Positions 18,441 through 26,895 of a DNA stretch of 64,000 nt are shown here, one piece after another. The notes below the pieces were generated by a model that did no database searches, was not told the DNA's origin, and saw only the letters and a list, made by a program, of their open reading frames with translations. Position 1 is the first letter of the stretch. Every line of letters begins with the position of its first letter. Source of the stretch: Pyxidicoccus sp. MSG2 (lineage in GTDB: Bacteria > Myxococcota > Myxococcia > Myxococcales > Myxococcaceae); contig NZ_JAPNKC010000001.1 in assembly GCF_026626705.1 (NCBI RefSeq), positions 2,542,001 through 2,606,000 of the forward strand, read 5' to 3'. The position numbers and the translations under genes are program-made.

Positions 18441-21400
18441 TCAGCGGAAGAAGCCGCCTTTCTTCGGCGGGTTCTTCTTGCGCATCTCGATGAGGCGCAG
18501 CTCCTGGTTGGCTTCCAGGTGCTTGGAGTTGGAGCGCACCGCATCGCGGAAGTGGCGCTCGGCGCGGTCCATGTCGCCCTCGACGCGGGCGATGACGCCG
18601 AGCTGGTAATGGGCGCGGTCGCAGTTGGGGTCGGTGCGCACGGCGTCCGCCATCATCTGCTTGGCCTTGGCCATGTCCGCCTTGCGCGCCGGGTCCATGT
18701 AGATGGCCCAGGCACGGGCAGCGAGGTACACGGGCTTCGCGTCCATCGAGTAGGCGCGCTCGTAGTGGTCCGACGCGGTGGTGAAGTCCCGCTTGCGGAA
18801 GAAGACCTCGCCCATCTTGTAGAGGTCGTCCGGGCTGCTGTCGGGGCGCCCCGCGGCGCGAGCGGCCGGACTGGCGGGCGTGGGCGACGGCGTGGGCGCC
18901 TTCGGCAGGGCCTGCTGGGACTGGAGGGTCTGCTGGTACGCCTTGCGCCGGGCGTCGTCGTAGAGGACCTCGTAGGCCTCGCGGATGGCCTCGAAGACGG
19001 CGGTCATCTTCGGCGCCAGGTGGGGAATCGTCGGCGGCAGCCGGTCCGGGTGGTAGACCTTGGCGAGGCTGAGGAACGCCGTCTTCACCTGGTCTCGCGA
19101 GGCGTCCTGCGGGACGCCGAGCACGAAGAAGTGGTCCCGCTTCGCCTGGATGTCGGCGTAGCGCTGCTCGATGTGCTGGGCGAGCCGCGCCTCGTCCGGC
19201 TTGGGAGGCTCGGCGGAGGCGGCGGGGGTGGGAGCAGCCTGGGAGGGCTCGCTCGTGGGTGTCGCACCCACCGGGGCGGCAGGGCGCGCGCCGAGCACGC
19301 CCATGTTCTCCATCGCACGGCGCAGCAGGCGCTGGCGCCGGAGCTTCGCTGCCTCGTCGGGGTTGGAGGGGTCTGCCGCCACGTCGTCCTCGTCGAAGTC
19401 CCAGTCGTCCAGGTCTCCGGACGGCTCGGCCCATGCAGTCTGTCCAGTTGCCCCGGTGTTGTCACCGGGGAAGGTCCCCGGATCCAGAGGTGTCTCCGGT
19501 TCGATCGTCGCTTCAACAATGCCCTCCACGGGGGGCTCGTTGAAATCGACGCTCGCCTGATTGACATCCGAGCGGACGAGCGATTCCAGGTGCGAGTCCA
19601 CCTGCATGAGGGCCGCCTCGAAGGAGGCCGTGAGGGTGGCGGCGCCCTCGTCCTTGTCGAAGGCGACGATGCGCCACAGGTCCTCCTCCCCCGCCTTGGG
19701 CGAGGCAGGCCCCAGCCGGAGCGGCGGCGGCGCGGAACTGGGCGCCGGACGGGTCGCCCACAGGCTGTCGTCCGCCGTGGACGAAGTTTCCGCCGTGAGC
19801 GGGAGCGAAGGGGTGGGCGTGAGGACGGGAGGCGCGCCCCGGGGCGAGGCGCCGCGAGCGGAAGGCGGTGCGTCGGACGGCGTCAGGACCGGAGGCCCGG
19901 CGGCGGCGGGGGCCCGGGCCGGAGGCGCGGGCAGCGGGTCGGAGGCGGGAACGGCGTCGTCCCAGAGCTCGGGTTCGACCTCCAGCAGGGGCAGGTCCTC
20001 CGCCTCCGCCGGGGTGGACTGGGAGGACTCGCGTGCCTGCCACGGCTCGTCCTGCACGGGGACGAGGTCCTTCGTGCGAGTGGGCGGAGTGGTGCGGGGA
20101 GGCTCTTCGGCGAGCCAGGGCTCCAGCGGCTGCCTCTGCGAGCGGCGGAGCGCCTCTTCCATGTCCTGAAGGAGCGCGGCCTGGGCGAGCTGGCGGGCGA
20201 TGCGAAGGGTGTCGGGGCTCTCGGGCTGGGTGGGGAGCTCCAGGGAGGCGACGGCGGACGGCGGGACGGCCTCCGCCCACGAGTCGGCGGCGGAGGCCTT
20301 CGGGGGCTCGGGGTCGGTGGAGATGATGTCACCGACGTCGAGGGTGAGGGCGTCGGCGTCATCCGGGGTGGGCGCGGAGGAGAGCTGCTGGGACTGGCGG
20401 GCCTCGTCGGCGAGGCGGGCTGCCTCGGCGATGCGAGCCTCTTCGGCGATGCGAGCCTCTTCGGCGAGCCGGGCCTCCTCCTGCCGACGCTCCTCTTCGA
20501 GACGGGCCTCTTCCGCAAGCCGGGCCTGCTCAGCGAGACGCGCCTCCTTCGCGCGACGGACCGCTTCAGCGCGGCGACGCTCCACCTCGAGCCGAACCTC
20601 CTCGGCATGGCGGGCTTCCTCGGCGAGCCGGGCCTCTTCCGCGAGGCGGGCTTCCTCGGCACGACGCGCCTCTTCGGCACGGGCTTCTTCAGCGAGCCGG
20701 GCCTCTTCAGCGAGCCGGGCCTCTTCAGCGAGCCGGGCCTCTTCAGCGAGCCGGACTTCCTCGGCGCGACGCGCCTCTTCGGCCCGGGCTTCTTCCGCGA
20801 GCTGGGCCTCTTCAGCGACACGGGCTTCTTCAGCGAGCCGGGCCTCTTCAGCGACGCGGGCTTCTTCAGCGACACGTGCTTCTTCAGCGAGCCGGGCCTC
20901 TTCAGCGAGCCGGGCCTCTTCAGCGACGCGGGCTTCTTCAGCGACACGTGCTTCTTCAGCGAGCCGGGCCTCTTCAGCGAGCCGGGCCTCTTCAGCGAGC
21001 CGGGCCTCTTCAGCGACGCGGGCTTCTTCAGCGACACGTGCTTCTTCAGCGAGCCGGGCCTCTTCAGCGAGCCGGGCTTCTTCAGCGAGCCGGGCTTCTT
21101 CAGCGAGCCGGGCCGCTTCAGCGACGCGGGCTTCTTCAGCGAGCCGGGCCTCTTCAGCGACGCGTGCTTCTTCAGCGACGCGTGCTTCTTCAGCGAGCCG
21201 GGCCGCTTCAGCAAGCCGCGCCTCTTCGGCGATGCGTGCCTCTTCGGCTCGACGTGCTTCCTCAGCGAGGCGAGCCGCCTCTTCGGCGCGACGTGTTTCT
21301 TCGGCTAGCCGAGCCTCTTCGGCGATGCGAACCTCTTCGGCTCGACGTGCTTCATCGGCGAGGCGAGCTTCTTCAGCAAGCCGCGCCTCTTCGGCGATGC

Positions 21401-23975
21401 GTGCCTCTTCAGCGAGGCGCGCCTCCTCAAGCCGAGCCTCTTCAGCCCGTTGAGCCTCCTCCGCGAGCCGAGCCTCCTCCGCGAGCCGACGCTCTTCCTC
21501 CAGTCGCTCCTCTTCGGCGAGTCGGGCCTCCTCTGCGATGCGAGCCTCTTCGGCTCGACGCGCCTCTTCCGCGAGCCGGTTCTCTTCAGCGAGGCGCAGC
21601 TCTTCCGCTATGCGGGCCTCCTCAGCGAGTCGGGCCGCTTCAGCGACACGTGCCTCTTCCGCGAGACGCGCCTCTTCAGCCCTGAGCGCTTCGTCGGCCA
21701 GGCGTCGCTCTTCCGCGAGGCGAGCCTCTTCAGCCCTGCGCGCATCTTCTTCGCGCCGGACCTCTTCGGCGCGACGTGCCTCCTCCGCGAGGCGCGCTTC
21801 CTCCGCCAGGCGGGCTTCTTCAGCAAGGCGACGCTCTTCTTCGAGGCGGGCTTCTTCCGCCAGGCGAGCCTCTTCCGCGAGGCGGGCTTCTTCCGCACGC
21901 CGCGCCACTTCAGCGAGACGCGCTTCCTCTGCACGGCGCGCCTCTTCTTCCGCGAGGCGAGCCTCCTCCATCAATCGCGCTTCTTCGGCGAGGCGCAGCT
22001 CTTCCTCTGCGATCTTGCGACGCACCTCCTCGGCTCGGCGCGCCTCCTCCGCGAGCCTCAACTCCTCTTGGAGTCGAGCCTCCTCTTCAATCCTTCGCTG
22101 TTCTGCAACCCGGGCCTCTTCAGCAAGTCGCGCCTTCTCCAGCCGCGCCTCTTCGGCGAGCCGGGCCTCTTCCGCTAGACGACGCTCCTCTTCGAGGCGA
22201 GCCTCTTCCGCGAGGCGGGCTGCTTCCGCAAGACGGCGCTCCTCCTCCTGACGCGCCTCTTCCGCGAGTCTCAGTTCCTCCGCGCGACGGGCTTCTGCTT
22301 CAAGACGGCGCTGTTCAGCAACGCGTGCCTCTTCGGCAAGGCGAGCTTCTTCAGCGAGGCGGGCCTCTTCAGCGATGCGAGCCGCCTCTTCGGCACGACG
22401 TGCTTCTTCGGCCAGCCGAGCCTCTTCAGCTATGCGGGCTTCTTCAGCGAGTCGGGCCGCTTCTTCAGCCCGACGTGCTTCCTCAGCGAGACGTGCTTCC
22501 TCAGCGAGACGAGCTTCTTCAGCCAGCCGCGCCTCTTCAGCGAGACGCGCCTCTTCAGCCTGCCGAGCCTCCTCAGCGAGACGCGCCTCTTCAGCCTGCC
22601 GAGCCTCCTCAGCGAGACGCGCCTCTTCAGCCAGCCGCGCCTCTTCAGCGAGTCTGCGCTCCTCTTCAAGGCGCGCCTCTTCAGCAAGGCGCCGTTCCTC
22701 TTCGAGACGGGCTTCTTCCGCCTTCCGACGCTCCTCCGCGGCGCGCCGCTCCTCTTCTTCGGCACGGAGTCGAGCCTCCTCCGCGAGGCGGCGCTCCTCA
22801 GCGAGCCGAGCCGCTTCAGCGAGCCGGGCTTCTTCAGCCAGTCGAGCAGCCTCTTCGGCCTGGCGCCGCGCCTCTTCGAGTCGGGCCGCTTCGTCGGCGC
22901 GACGGCGCTCTTCCTCGAGCCGTGCCTCCTCGGCAAGCCGAGCCTCTTCCTCTGCTCGGATCCGCTCGGCTTCGCGTCTTGCAGCCTCCGCAAGGCGGGC
23001 TTCCTCCTCGACTCTGCGGCGCTCCTCTTCGCGACGGGCCTCCTCGGCCAGACGCGCCTCTTCGGCGAGCCGAGCCTCTTCAGCCCTGCGGCGCTCCTCT
23101 TCGAGCCGGGCTTCTTCAGCCAGACGCGCTGCTTCAGCCAGACGACGCTCTTCCTCGAGCCGAGCCGCTTCCGCCAGCCGCGCCTCTTCCGCGAGGCGGG
23201 CTTCCTCGGCCAACCGTGCTTCCTCAGCCCGGCGACGAGCCTCCTCCTCCGCGATACGGCGCGCCTCTTCCTCCGCCCTCCGCCGAGCCTCCTCCTCAAC
23301 CCGACGCCGAGCCTCCTCCTCCGCCTCACGCCGTGCCTGTTCCCGCGCCTCCCACTCCTCCACCGACAGCGCCTGGATGCACCCCTCGCGCTCCAGCACG
23401 AGCAGCAGTGCCTCCTGCGCGGCCGTCAGCCCTTCCGGCTGCCGGAACGCCCCCAGCGTCTCCAGGAACTCGCGCTCCGCCGCATCCGTGAGCCACGGTG
23501 CACACTTCGCCACGTCCTCACAGCGAAACACCCTCGCAACCCGGCTCCCGCCGACGGGCGCCTCCAGCGCCGCGCGCACCACCCGCGCACCCGCAATGGG
23601 CCGGAAGTCCTCCTCCACCGCCCCGGGCTCGAACGCCGCGCGCTCGGCCAGCTCGCTCAGCCTCCGCACGTGGGCGAGCACCTGCTGCTCCACCACCGCG
23701 TCCGGCTCCAGGCCGTACTCCTCCAGCAACTCCTCGTCCGGCGTCCCCGCCCCACCCCGCGCCCACAGCGCGTCCAGCGCCTCCGCGCCCAGCATCCCGC
23801 TCTGGAGGAGCGCCTGCGCCGGGCTCTGGTAGCCGAACCCCAACTGCGTGCCCACGAGGTTCCCCTCGCGCAACAGCAACCGCGACTCACGCCCTCCCGC
23901 GGAAAGCGTCAGCCTCCCGGTGGCTCGGGTCTTGTGGGCGGAGTACAGCGCTTCGGCGGCCTGCGACGGGGTCAT
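18441..23975 (-). CDS. Giant DUF4388 / helical-rod / J-domain / TPR protein (1844 aa)
   Basis: The domains run in this order. An N-terminal DUF4388/PATAN-type domain (about 15-200, ATGRLTLSAGGRESRLLLREG) comes first. A rod of about 990 residues (about 205-1195) built of six-residue units close to RLAEEA follows. Next is a Pro/Ser/Thr-rich acidic linker (about 1200-1600), a J domain (about 1608-1685, HFFVLGVPQDASRDQVK and the HPD motif in YHPDRLPP), and TPR repeats to the end. The J domain should stimulate DnaK-type ATPases. There is no signal peptide, so the protein is probably cytoplasmic. The gene follows trmL by 34 bp and precedes the receiver-DUF4388-TPR gene, a likely functional partner. 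Its role is unknown. The repeat is open in many frames, but only this frame has recognisable flanking domains. Confidence 0.85.
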   Translation of the reverse strand: MTPSQAAEALYSAHKTRATGRLTLSAGGRESRLLLREGNLVGTQLGFGYQSPAQALLQSGMLGAEALDALWARGGAGTPDEELLEEYGLEPDAVVEQQVLAHVRRLSELAERAAFEPGAVEEDFRPIAGARVVRAALEAPVGGSRVARVFRCEDVAKCAPWLTDAAEREFLETLGAFRQPEGLTAAQEALLLVLEREGCIQALSVEEWEAREQARREAEEEARRRVEEEARRRAEEEARRIAEEEARRRAEEARLAEEARLAEEARLAEAARLEEERRLAEAARLAEEARLEEERRRAEEARLAEEARLAEEARREEERRRVEEEARLAEAARREAERIRAEEEARLAEEARLEEERRRADEAARLEEARRQAEEAARLAEEARLAEAARLAEERRLAEEARLRAEEEERRAAEERRKAEEARLEEERRLAEEARLEEERRLAEEARLAEEARLAEEARQAEEARLAEEARQAEEARLAEEARLAEEARLAEEARLAEEARRAEEAARLAEEARIAEEARLAEEARRAEEAARIAEEARLAEEARLAEEARVAEQRRLEAEARRAEELRLAEEARQEEERRLAEAARLAEEARLEEERRLAEEARLAEEARLEKARLAEEARVAEQRRIEEEARLQEELRLAEEARRAEEVRRKIAEEELRLAEEARLMEEARLAEEEARRAEEARLAEVARRAEEARLAEEARLAEEARLEEERRLAEEARLAEEARLAEEARRAEEVRREEDARRAEEARLAEERRLADEALRAEEARLAEEARVAEAARLAEEARIAEELRLAEENRLAEEARRAEEARIAEEARLAEEERLEEERRLAEEARLAEEAQRAEEARLEEARLAEEARIAEEARLAEEARLADEARRAEEVRIAEEARLAEETRRAEEAARLAEEARRAEEARIAEEARLAEAARLAEEARVAEEARVAEEARLAEEARVAEAARLAEEARLAEEARLAEEARLAEEARVAEEARVAEEARLAEEARLAEEARLAEEARVAEEARVAEEARLAEEARLAEEARVAEEARVAEEARLAEEARVAEEAQLAEEARAEEARRAEEVRLAEEARLAEEARLAEEARLAEEARAEEARRAEEARLAEEARLAEEARHAEEVRLEVERRRAEAVRRAKEARLAEQARLAEEARLEEERRQEEARLAEEARIAEEARIAEAARLADEARQSQQLSSAPTPDDADALTLDVGDIISTDPEPPKASAADSWAEAVPPSAVASLELPTQPESPDTLRIARQLAQAALLQDMEEALRRSQRQPLEPWLAEEPPRTTPPTRTKDLVPVQDEPWQARESSQSTPAEAEDLPLLEVEPELWDDAVPASDPLPAPPARAPAAAGPPVLTPSDAPPSARGASPRGAPPVLTPTPSLPLTAETSSTADDSLWATRPAPSSAPPPLRLGPASPKAGEEDLWRIVAFDKDEGAATLTASFEAALMQVDSHLESLVRSDVNQASVDFNEPPVEGIVEATIEPETPLDPGTFPGDNTGATGQTAWAEPSGDLDDWDFDEDDVAADPSNPDEAAKLRRQRLLRRAMENMGVLGARPAAPVGATPTSEPSQAAPTPAASAEPPKPDEARLAQHIEQRYADIQAKRDHFFVLGVPQDASRDQVKTAFLSLAKVYHPDRLPPTIPHLAPKMTAVFEAIREAYEVLYDDARRKAYQQTLQSQQALPKAPTPSPTPASPAARAAGRPDSSPDDLYKMGEVFFRKRDFTTASDHYERAYSMDAKPVYLAARAWAIYMDPARKADMAKAKQMMADAVRTDPNCDRAHYQLGVIARVEGDMDRAERHFRDAVRSNSKHLEANQELRLIEMRKKNPPKKGGFFR
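20390..23360 (-). repeat. About 3 kb of 18-bp coding tandem repeats (RLAEEA rod)
   Basis: The basic unit is 18 bp and codes for six residues near R-L-A-E-E-A. Between about 20,690 and 21,210 the copies are nearly identical at DNA level and show a higher-order pattern, in which blocks mixing LAEEAR and VAEEAR units recur at least three times between about 20,830 and 21,060. Towards 23,360 the units become degenerate. The gradient suggests recent expansion at the 3' half of the rod. No unique spacers separate the units, so it is not a CRISPR array. Confidence 0.92.
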
Positions 23976-24009
23976 GCTCCGCCGCAGTGTAGTCCCTCTG
24001 CACCGCCCC

Positions 24010-24513
24010 TCAACTTGCCGGGGGTGCCTGCCTGCCCGCTCCGCTGAAGGCCACCTGCCTCAAGGCCTCATAGGCCCCGATGCCCACCGCCGTGGACAGG
24101 TTCAGACTCCTCCGCTCCGAGAGCATGGGAATCGTCACCGCCGTCCCCGTGCCCCCTTCCATCACCTCGGGCAACAGGCCTGTAACTTCCGAGCCGAACA
24201 CCAGGTGGTCTCCCTCCTGGAACCGGGCCTCGTACAGGGACGTCTCCGCCCGCGCGGAGAACAGCCACCGCCGGGCGTCCGGGAAGTCGGCCACGTACGC
24301 CGCATAGGTGGGATACAGCTTCAGGAACACCTTGTCCCAGTAGTCCAGCCCCGCCCGCTTCAGGTGCTTGTCGTCGATGGAGAAGCCCAGCGGCTCCACG
24401 AGGATGAGGCGGCAGCCCGTCACCGCGCACAGGCGGGCGACGTTGCCCGTGTTGGGCGGAATCTGGGGGGACACCAGGACCAGGTGCAGCGGACGCGCCA
24501 GGGGTTCGAGCAT
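24010..24513 (-). CDS. trmL: tRNA (cytidine/uridine-34 2'-O)-methyltransferase, TrmL family
   Basis: The 167-aa protein is a minimal SPOUT methyltransferase: an N-terminal LVLVSPQIPPNTGNVARLC segment, LVEPLGFSIDDKHLKRAGLDYW, then the knot region with LVFGSEVTGLLPEV, IPMLSERRSLNLSTAVGI. These match TrmL, which methylates the ribose of the wobble base of tRNA-Leu isoacceptors. Length is typical. It is divergent from the DUF192 gene (17 bp between starts) and lies 34 bp upstream of the giant rod-protein gene, so it may share that transcript. Confidence 0.9.
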   Translation of the reverse strand: MLEPLARPLHLVLVSPQIPPNTGNVARLCAVTGCRLILVEPLGFSIDDKHLKRAGLDYWDKVFLKLYPTYAAYVADFPDARRWLFSARAETSLYEARFQEGDHLVFGSEVTGLLPEVMEGGTGTAVTIPMLSERRSLNLSTAVGIGAYEALRQVAFSGAGRQAPPAS

Positions 24514-24530
24514 GGGATAGAACGGACTAC

Positions 24531-24899
24531 ATGCGCTGGAGGGTGAACAACGAGACGCGGCAGCGGCTATTGGCGGACCGGGCCGAGCAGGCCACCGGGT
24601 TCCTCCACCGCTTCAAGGGGCTCATGGGGCGGCGCTCGCTCGCCGTGGGCGACGGGCTGCACATCCTCCCCTGCAACTCCATCCACACCTTCTTCATGCG
24701 CATCCCCATCGACGTAGTGTTCCTGGACCGCCAGGGCGTCATCGTCAAGCAGTTGTCCGCGCTCCCGCCCTGGAGGGCGACCTCCGTCTACTTCCAGTCC
24801 CGCTCCGTGCTGGAGCTCCCGGCGGGCGTCCTGGAAGCGAGCGGCACCCGGGAGGGTGACCGATTGACCTTCGAGCGGGTCTCCGAAGCCGTGCCTTGA
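24531..24899 (+). CDS. DUF192 family protein
   Basis: The 122-aa protein shows the DUF192 pattern: RAEQATGFLHRFKGLMGRRSL, then LHILPCNSIHTFFMRIPIDVVFLD, and a closing LELPAGVLEASG. Many homologues are exported; here the N-terminus lacks a clear signal peptide (MRWRVNNETRQRLLADRAE), so it is probably cytoplasmic. The biochemical function of the family is not established. It is divergent from trmL and followed by the PP2C gene after about 110 bp that contain a candidate promoter. Confidence 0.85.
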   Translation: MRWRVNNETRQRLLADRAEQATGFLHRFKGLMGRRSLAVGDGLHILPCNSIHTFFMRIPIDVVFLDRQGVIVKQLSALPPWRATSVYFQSRSVLELPAGVLEASGTREGDRLTFERVSEAVP

Positions 24900-24939
24900 G
24901 CCTTGTTTCCCCCGCCTGAACAGCGGGCAGGCACGAGTT

Positions 24940-24968
24940 TTGACCGTTTTCCGAGGGCTTTGTTACTC
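24940..24968 (+). promoter_or_regulatory. Candidate promoter for the PP2C phosphatase gene
   Basis: TTGACC (24940-24945) and TTACTC (24963-24968) are spaced by 17 bp, 44 bp before the ATG. The AT-rich stretch stands out from the GC-rich surroundings. Confidence 0.42.
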
Positions 24969-25011
24969 TCCGGCGCCAGTTTCCCGCCCCCTCCATGAAG
25001 AGTTCCCGAGC

Positions 25012-25776
25012 ATGCGTATCGAGGTAGCCGGCAGCACCCACGTCGGGATGAAGCGGAATCACAACGAGGACAACTTCCTGGTGCTCCAGGAGGAGAACCT
25101 CTTCTGCGTGGCGGATGGCATGGGTGGCCACTCCTCCGGAGAGATTGCCAGCCGCATCGCGGTGGACGAGCTCGGTGAGTTCTACCGGATGACGTCCAAG
25201 GACCAGGACTGCACCTGGCCCTTCAAGATGGACAAGCAGCGCAACTATGACGAGAACCGGCTGTCCACCGGCATCAAGCTCGCCAACGCGCGCATCTTCG
25301 AGAAGGCCAGCATCGAGACGAAGTTCAAGGGCATGGGGACGACCATCGTCACCGTCCACTTCGCCAGCGACGTGGCCTACGTGGGCCACGTGGGCGACAG
25401 CCGCGTGTACTTCTTCCGCGCCGGCACGCTCAAGCAGGTGACGGAGGACCACTCGCTCCTCAACGACTACCTCAAGGCGAAGAAGCTCTCGCCGGAGGAA
25501 ATCGAAAACTTCCCGCACAAGAACGTCATCGTCCGCGCGCTGGGCATGAAGGAGAACGTCCAGGTGGACGTGTCGCGCGTGGAGCCGCAGGAGGGCGACG
25601 TCTTCCTGCTGTGCTCGGACGGCCTGAGCGGCATGGTGACGGACGCGCAGATGCAGGACATCCTCCAGCGCACGCCCGAGCTGGAGAAGGCCTGCGGTCA
25701 GCTTATCGACCTGGCCAACGCCGCCGGTGGCAACGACAACGTCACCTGCGTGCTGGCGCGCTACCACGCCGCCTGA
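25012..25776 (+). CDS. PP2C-family (Stp1-type) Ser/Thr protein phosphatase
   Basis: The 254-aa protein has the bacterial PP2C motifs: STHVGMKRNHNEDNF (metal Asp), CVADGMGGHSSGE (metal Asp/Gly), GTTIVTVHF, VGHVGDSRVYF, TEDHSLLNDY, LLCSDGLSG and GGNDNVTCV. All aspartates expected to hold the Mn/Mg centre are present, so it should be active against phospho-Ser/Thr. Such enzymes reverse Hanks-type kinases like the one at 7502. The ATG at 25012 gives MRIEVAGSTHVG; the frame upstream overlaps the candidate promoter. It ends convergent with murU across a strong hairpin. Confidence 0.93.
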   Translation: MRIEVAGSTHVGMKRNHNEDNFLVLQEENLFCVADGMGGHSSGEIASRIAVDELGEFYRMTSKDQDCTWPFKMDKQRNYDENRLSTGIKLANARIFEKASIETKFKGMGTTIVTVHFASDVAYVGHVGDSRVYFFRAGTLKQVTEDHSLLNDYLKAKKLSPEEIENFPHKNVIVRALGMKENVQVDVSRVEPQEGDVFLLCSDGLSGMVTDAQMQDILQRTPELEKACGQLIDLANAAGGNDNVTCVLARYHAA

Positions 25777-25797
25777 GCCGGACCGCCTCGCGGTGGA

Positions 25798-25819
25798 GGG
25801 CCCCGAAGCACCGGGGCCC
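25798..25819. terminator. Bidirectional hairpin between PP2C and murU genes
   Basis: A perfect 8-bp stem (GGGCCCCG / CGGGGCCC) with a 6-nt loop sits between the stop codons of two convergent genes (25776 and 25834). Position and symmetry suggest it serves both strands, although neither side has a long U-tract. Confidence 0.55.
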
Positions 25820-25833
25820 GTCCCGCGAAGACC

Positions 25834-26865
25834 TCACCGTCCGGTGAGAGGCGCGGGAATCCGGTGCGGGCCCCACGCGAGCACCTCGGACAGCGTCTCG
25901 CCCGCGGCCACCTCGGTCTCCTCGAACACAGCGGCGCGCTGCGCATTCACTCCGTCGCCCAGCTTCGCGCCCACGCCCACGGACACACCCGGGCCCACCG
26001 AGGCCCCAGCCGCCACGGTGGCGCCGCGCCCGATGTACACGGGCCCCTCCACCGACGTCGTGTCCACCTGCGCCTCGGGAGACAGCCACGCGCCCCCGGG
26101 CCCGCGCATCGTGCCGGCCAGCGGCGAGTCCGCGCCCAGCCACTCCAGCCGCACGCGCCCGGCGAGCACGTCCTGCACCGTGGCCAGGTAGCGCGACGGC
26201 GTGCCCAAATCGGACCAGTACCCGTCCACCCGCACGCCGCGCACCGTCTGCCCCGCCTGCATGGCGCGCACGTAGACTTCGCGGTTGATGTCCTCGGGCC
26301 CCTCGGCCGCCATGAAGTCGAAGATGCGGGGGGACATCACGTGCACGCCGGTGAAGTGCCACGGGGAGAGGCCCTCGCCGCCGGGGCCGTGGCCGGCGAT
26401 GCGCCGCACCCGGCCCCCGCCGTCCAACTCCACCGCCGCGTACTTCTCCGCCTCCGGCATGGGCTGAAGCACCATGGTGGCCACCGCGCCGGACGCGCGG
26501 TGCATGGCCACCACGGGTCGCAGGTCCACCGGGTAGAGGATGTCCCCGTTGAACACGAGGAAGTCATCCCCGGAGAGGAAGTCGCGCAGGCCGCGGATGC
26601 CGCCGCCGGTGCCTTGAATCACGGGCTCGTGCACCACGTGCAGCGGCAGCTTCAGGCGCGCGCACTCGGCGCGGGCCACCTCCGCCATGGTGTCCGGCAG
26701 GTGGTGGGTGTTGATGCCCACCGCCGTCACGCCCGCGGCCTTCAGCACCGCCAGGTGGTAGCGCAGCAGCGGCTGCCCGAGGAGCGGCATCGCCGGCTTG
26801 GGCCAGCGCTCGGTGAGCGGACGCAGGCGGGTACCCAGCCCCGCGCAGAGGACCATCGCCTTCAT
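25834..26865 (-). CDS. murU: Sugar-1-phosphate nucleotidyltransferase, MurU-like (MurNAc-1-P uridylyltransferase)
   Basis: The 343-aa protein has an N-terminal nucleotidyltransferase domain (about 1-235): AGLGTRLRPLTERWPKPAMP, FNGDILYPVD, HFTGVHVMSP and YWSDLGTPSRYL. A C-terminal left-handed beta-helix tail follows (about 255-330; VYIGRGATVAAGASVG). It lies 30 bp downstream of an AmgK-type kinase gene, the same pairing as amgK-murU of Pseudomonas. There, recycled MurNAc is phosphorylated and then converted to UDP-MurNAc. The generic NDP-sugar synthase motif would also fit GDP-mannose or NDP-heptose enzymes; the gene pair is what favours MurU. The added beta-helix is longer than in Pseudomonas MurU. 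Confidence 0.75.
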   Translation of the reverse strand: MKAMVLCAGLGTRLRPLTERWPKPAMPLLGQPLLRYHLAVLKAAGVTAVGINTHHLPDTMAEVARAECARLKLPLHVVHEPVIQGTGGGIRGLRDFLSGDDFLVFNGDILYPVDLRPVVAMHRASGAVATMVLQPMPEAEKYAAVELDGGGRVRRIAGHGPGGEGLSPWHFTGVHVMSPRIFDFMAAEGPEDINREVYVRAMQAGQTVRGVRVDGYWSDLGTPSRYLATVQDVLAGRVRLEWLGADSPLAGTMRGPGGAWLSPEAQVDTTSVEGPVYIGRGATVAAGASVGPGVSVGVGAKLGDGVNAQRAAVFEETEVAAGETLSEVLAWGPHRIPAPLTGR

Positions 26866-26895
26866 TGTCGCTTCCCCTCTCCGGGCTCGGGGCCG

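Noticed and set aside
13696-18609. 1637-codon plus-strand open frame across rsmA, tsaD and the receiver-TPR gene
   Set aside because: It is antisense to three genes with intact motifs; the long frame reflects third-position GC bias.
20390-23360. CRISPR-like array suggested by dense short repeats
   Set aside because: Units are 18 bp, contiguous and in frame with a protein; there are no unique spacers and no cas genes.
24927-24946. Possible sigma-54 promoter (GGCACG...TTGA) before the PP2C gene
   Set aside because: The -12 element is GA instead of the required GC; a sigma-70-type reading fits better.
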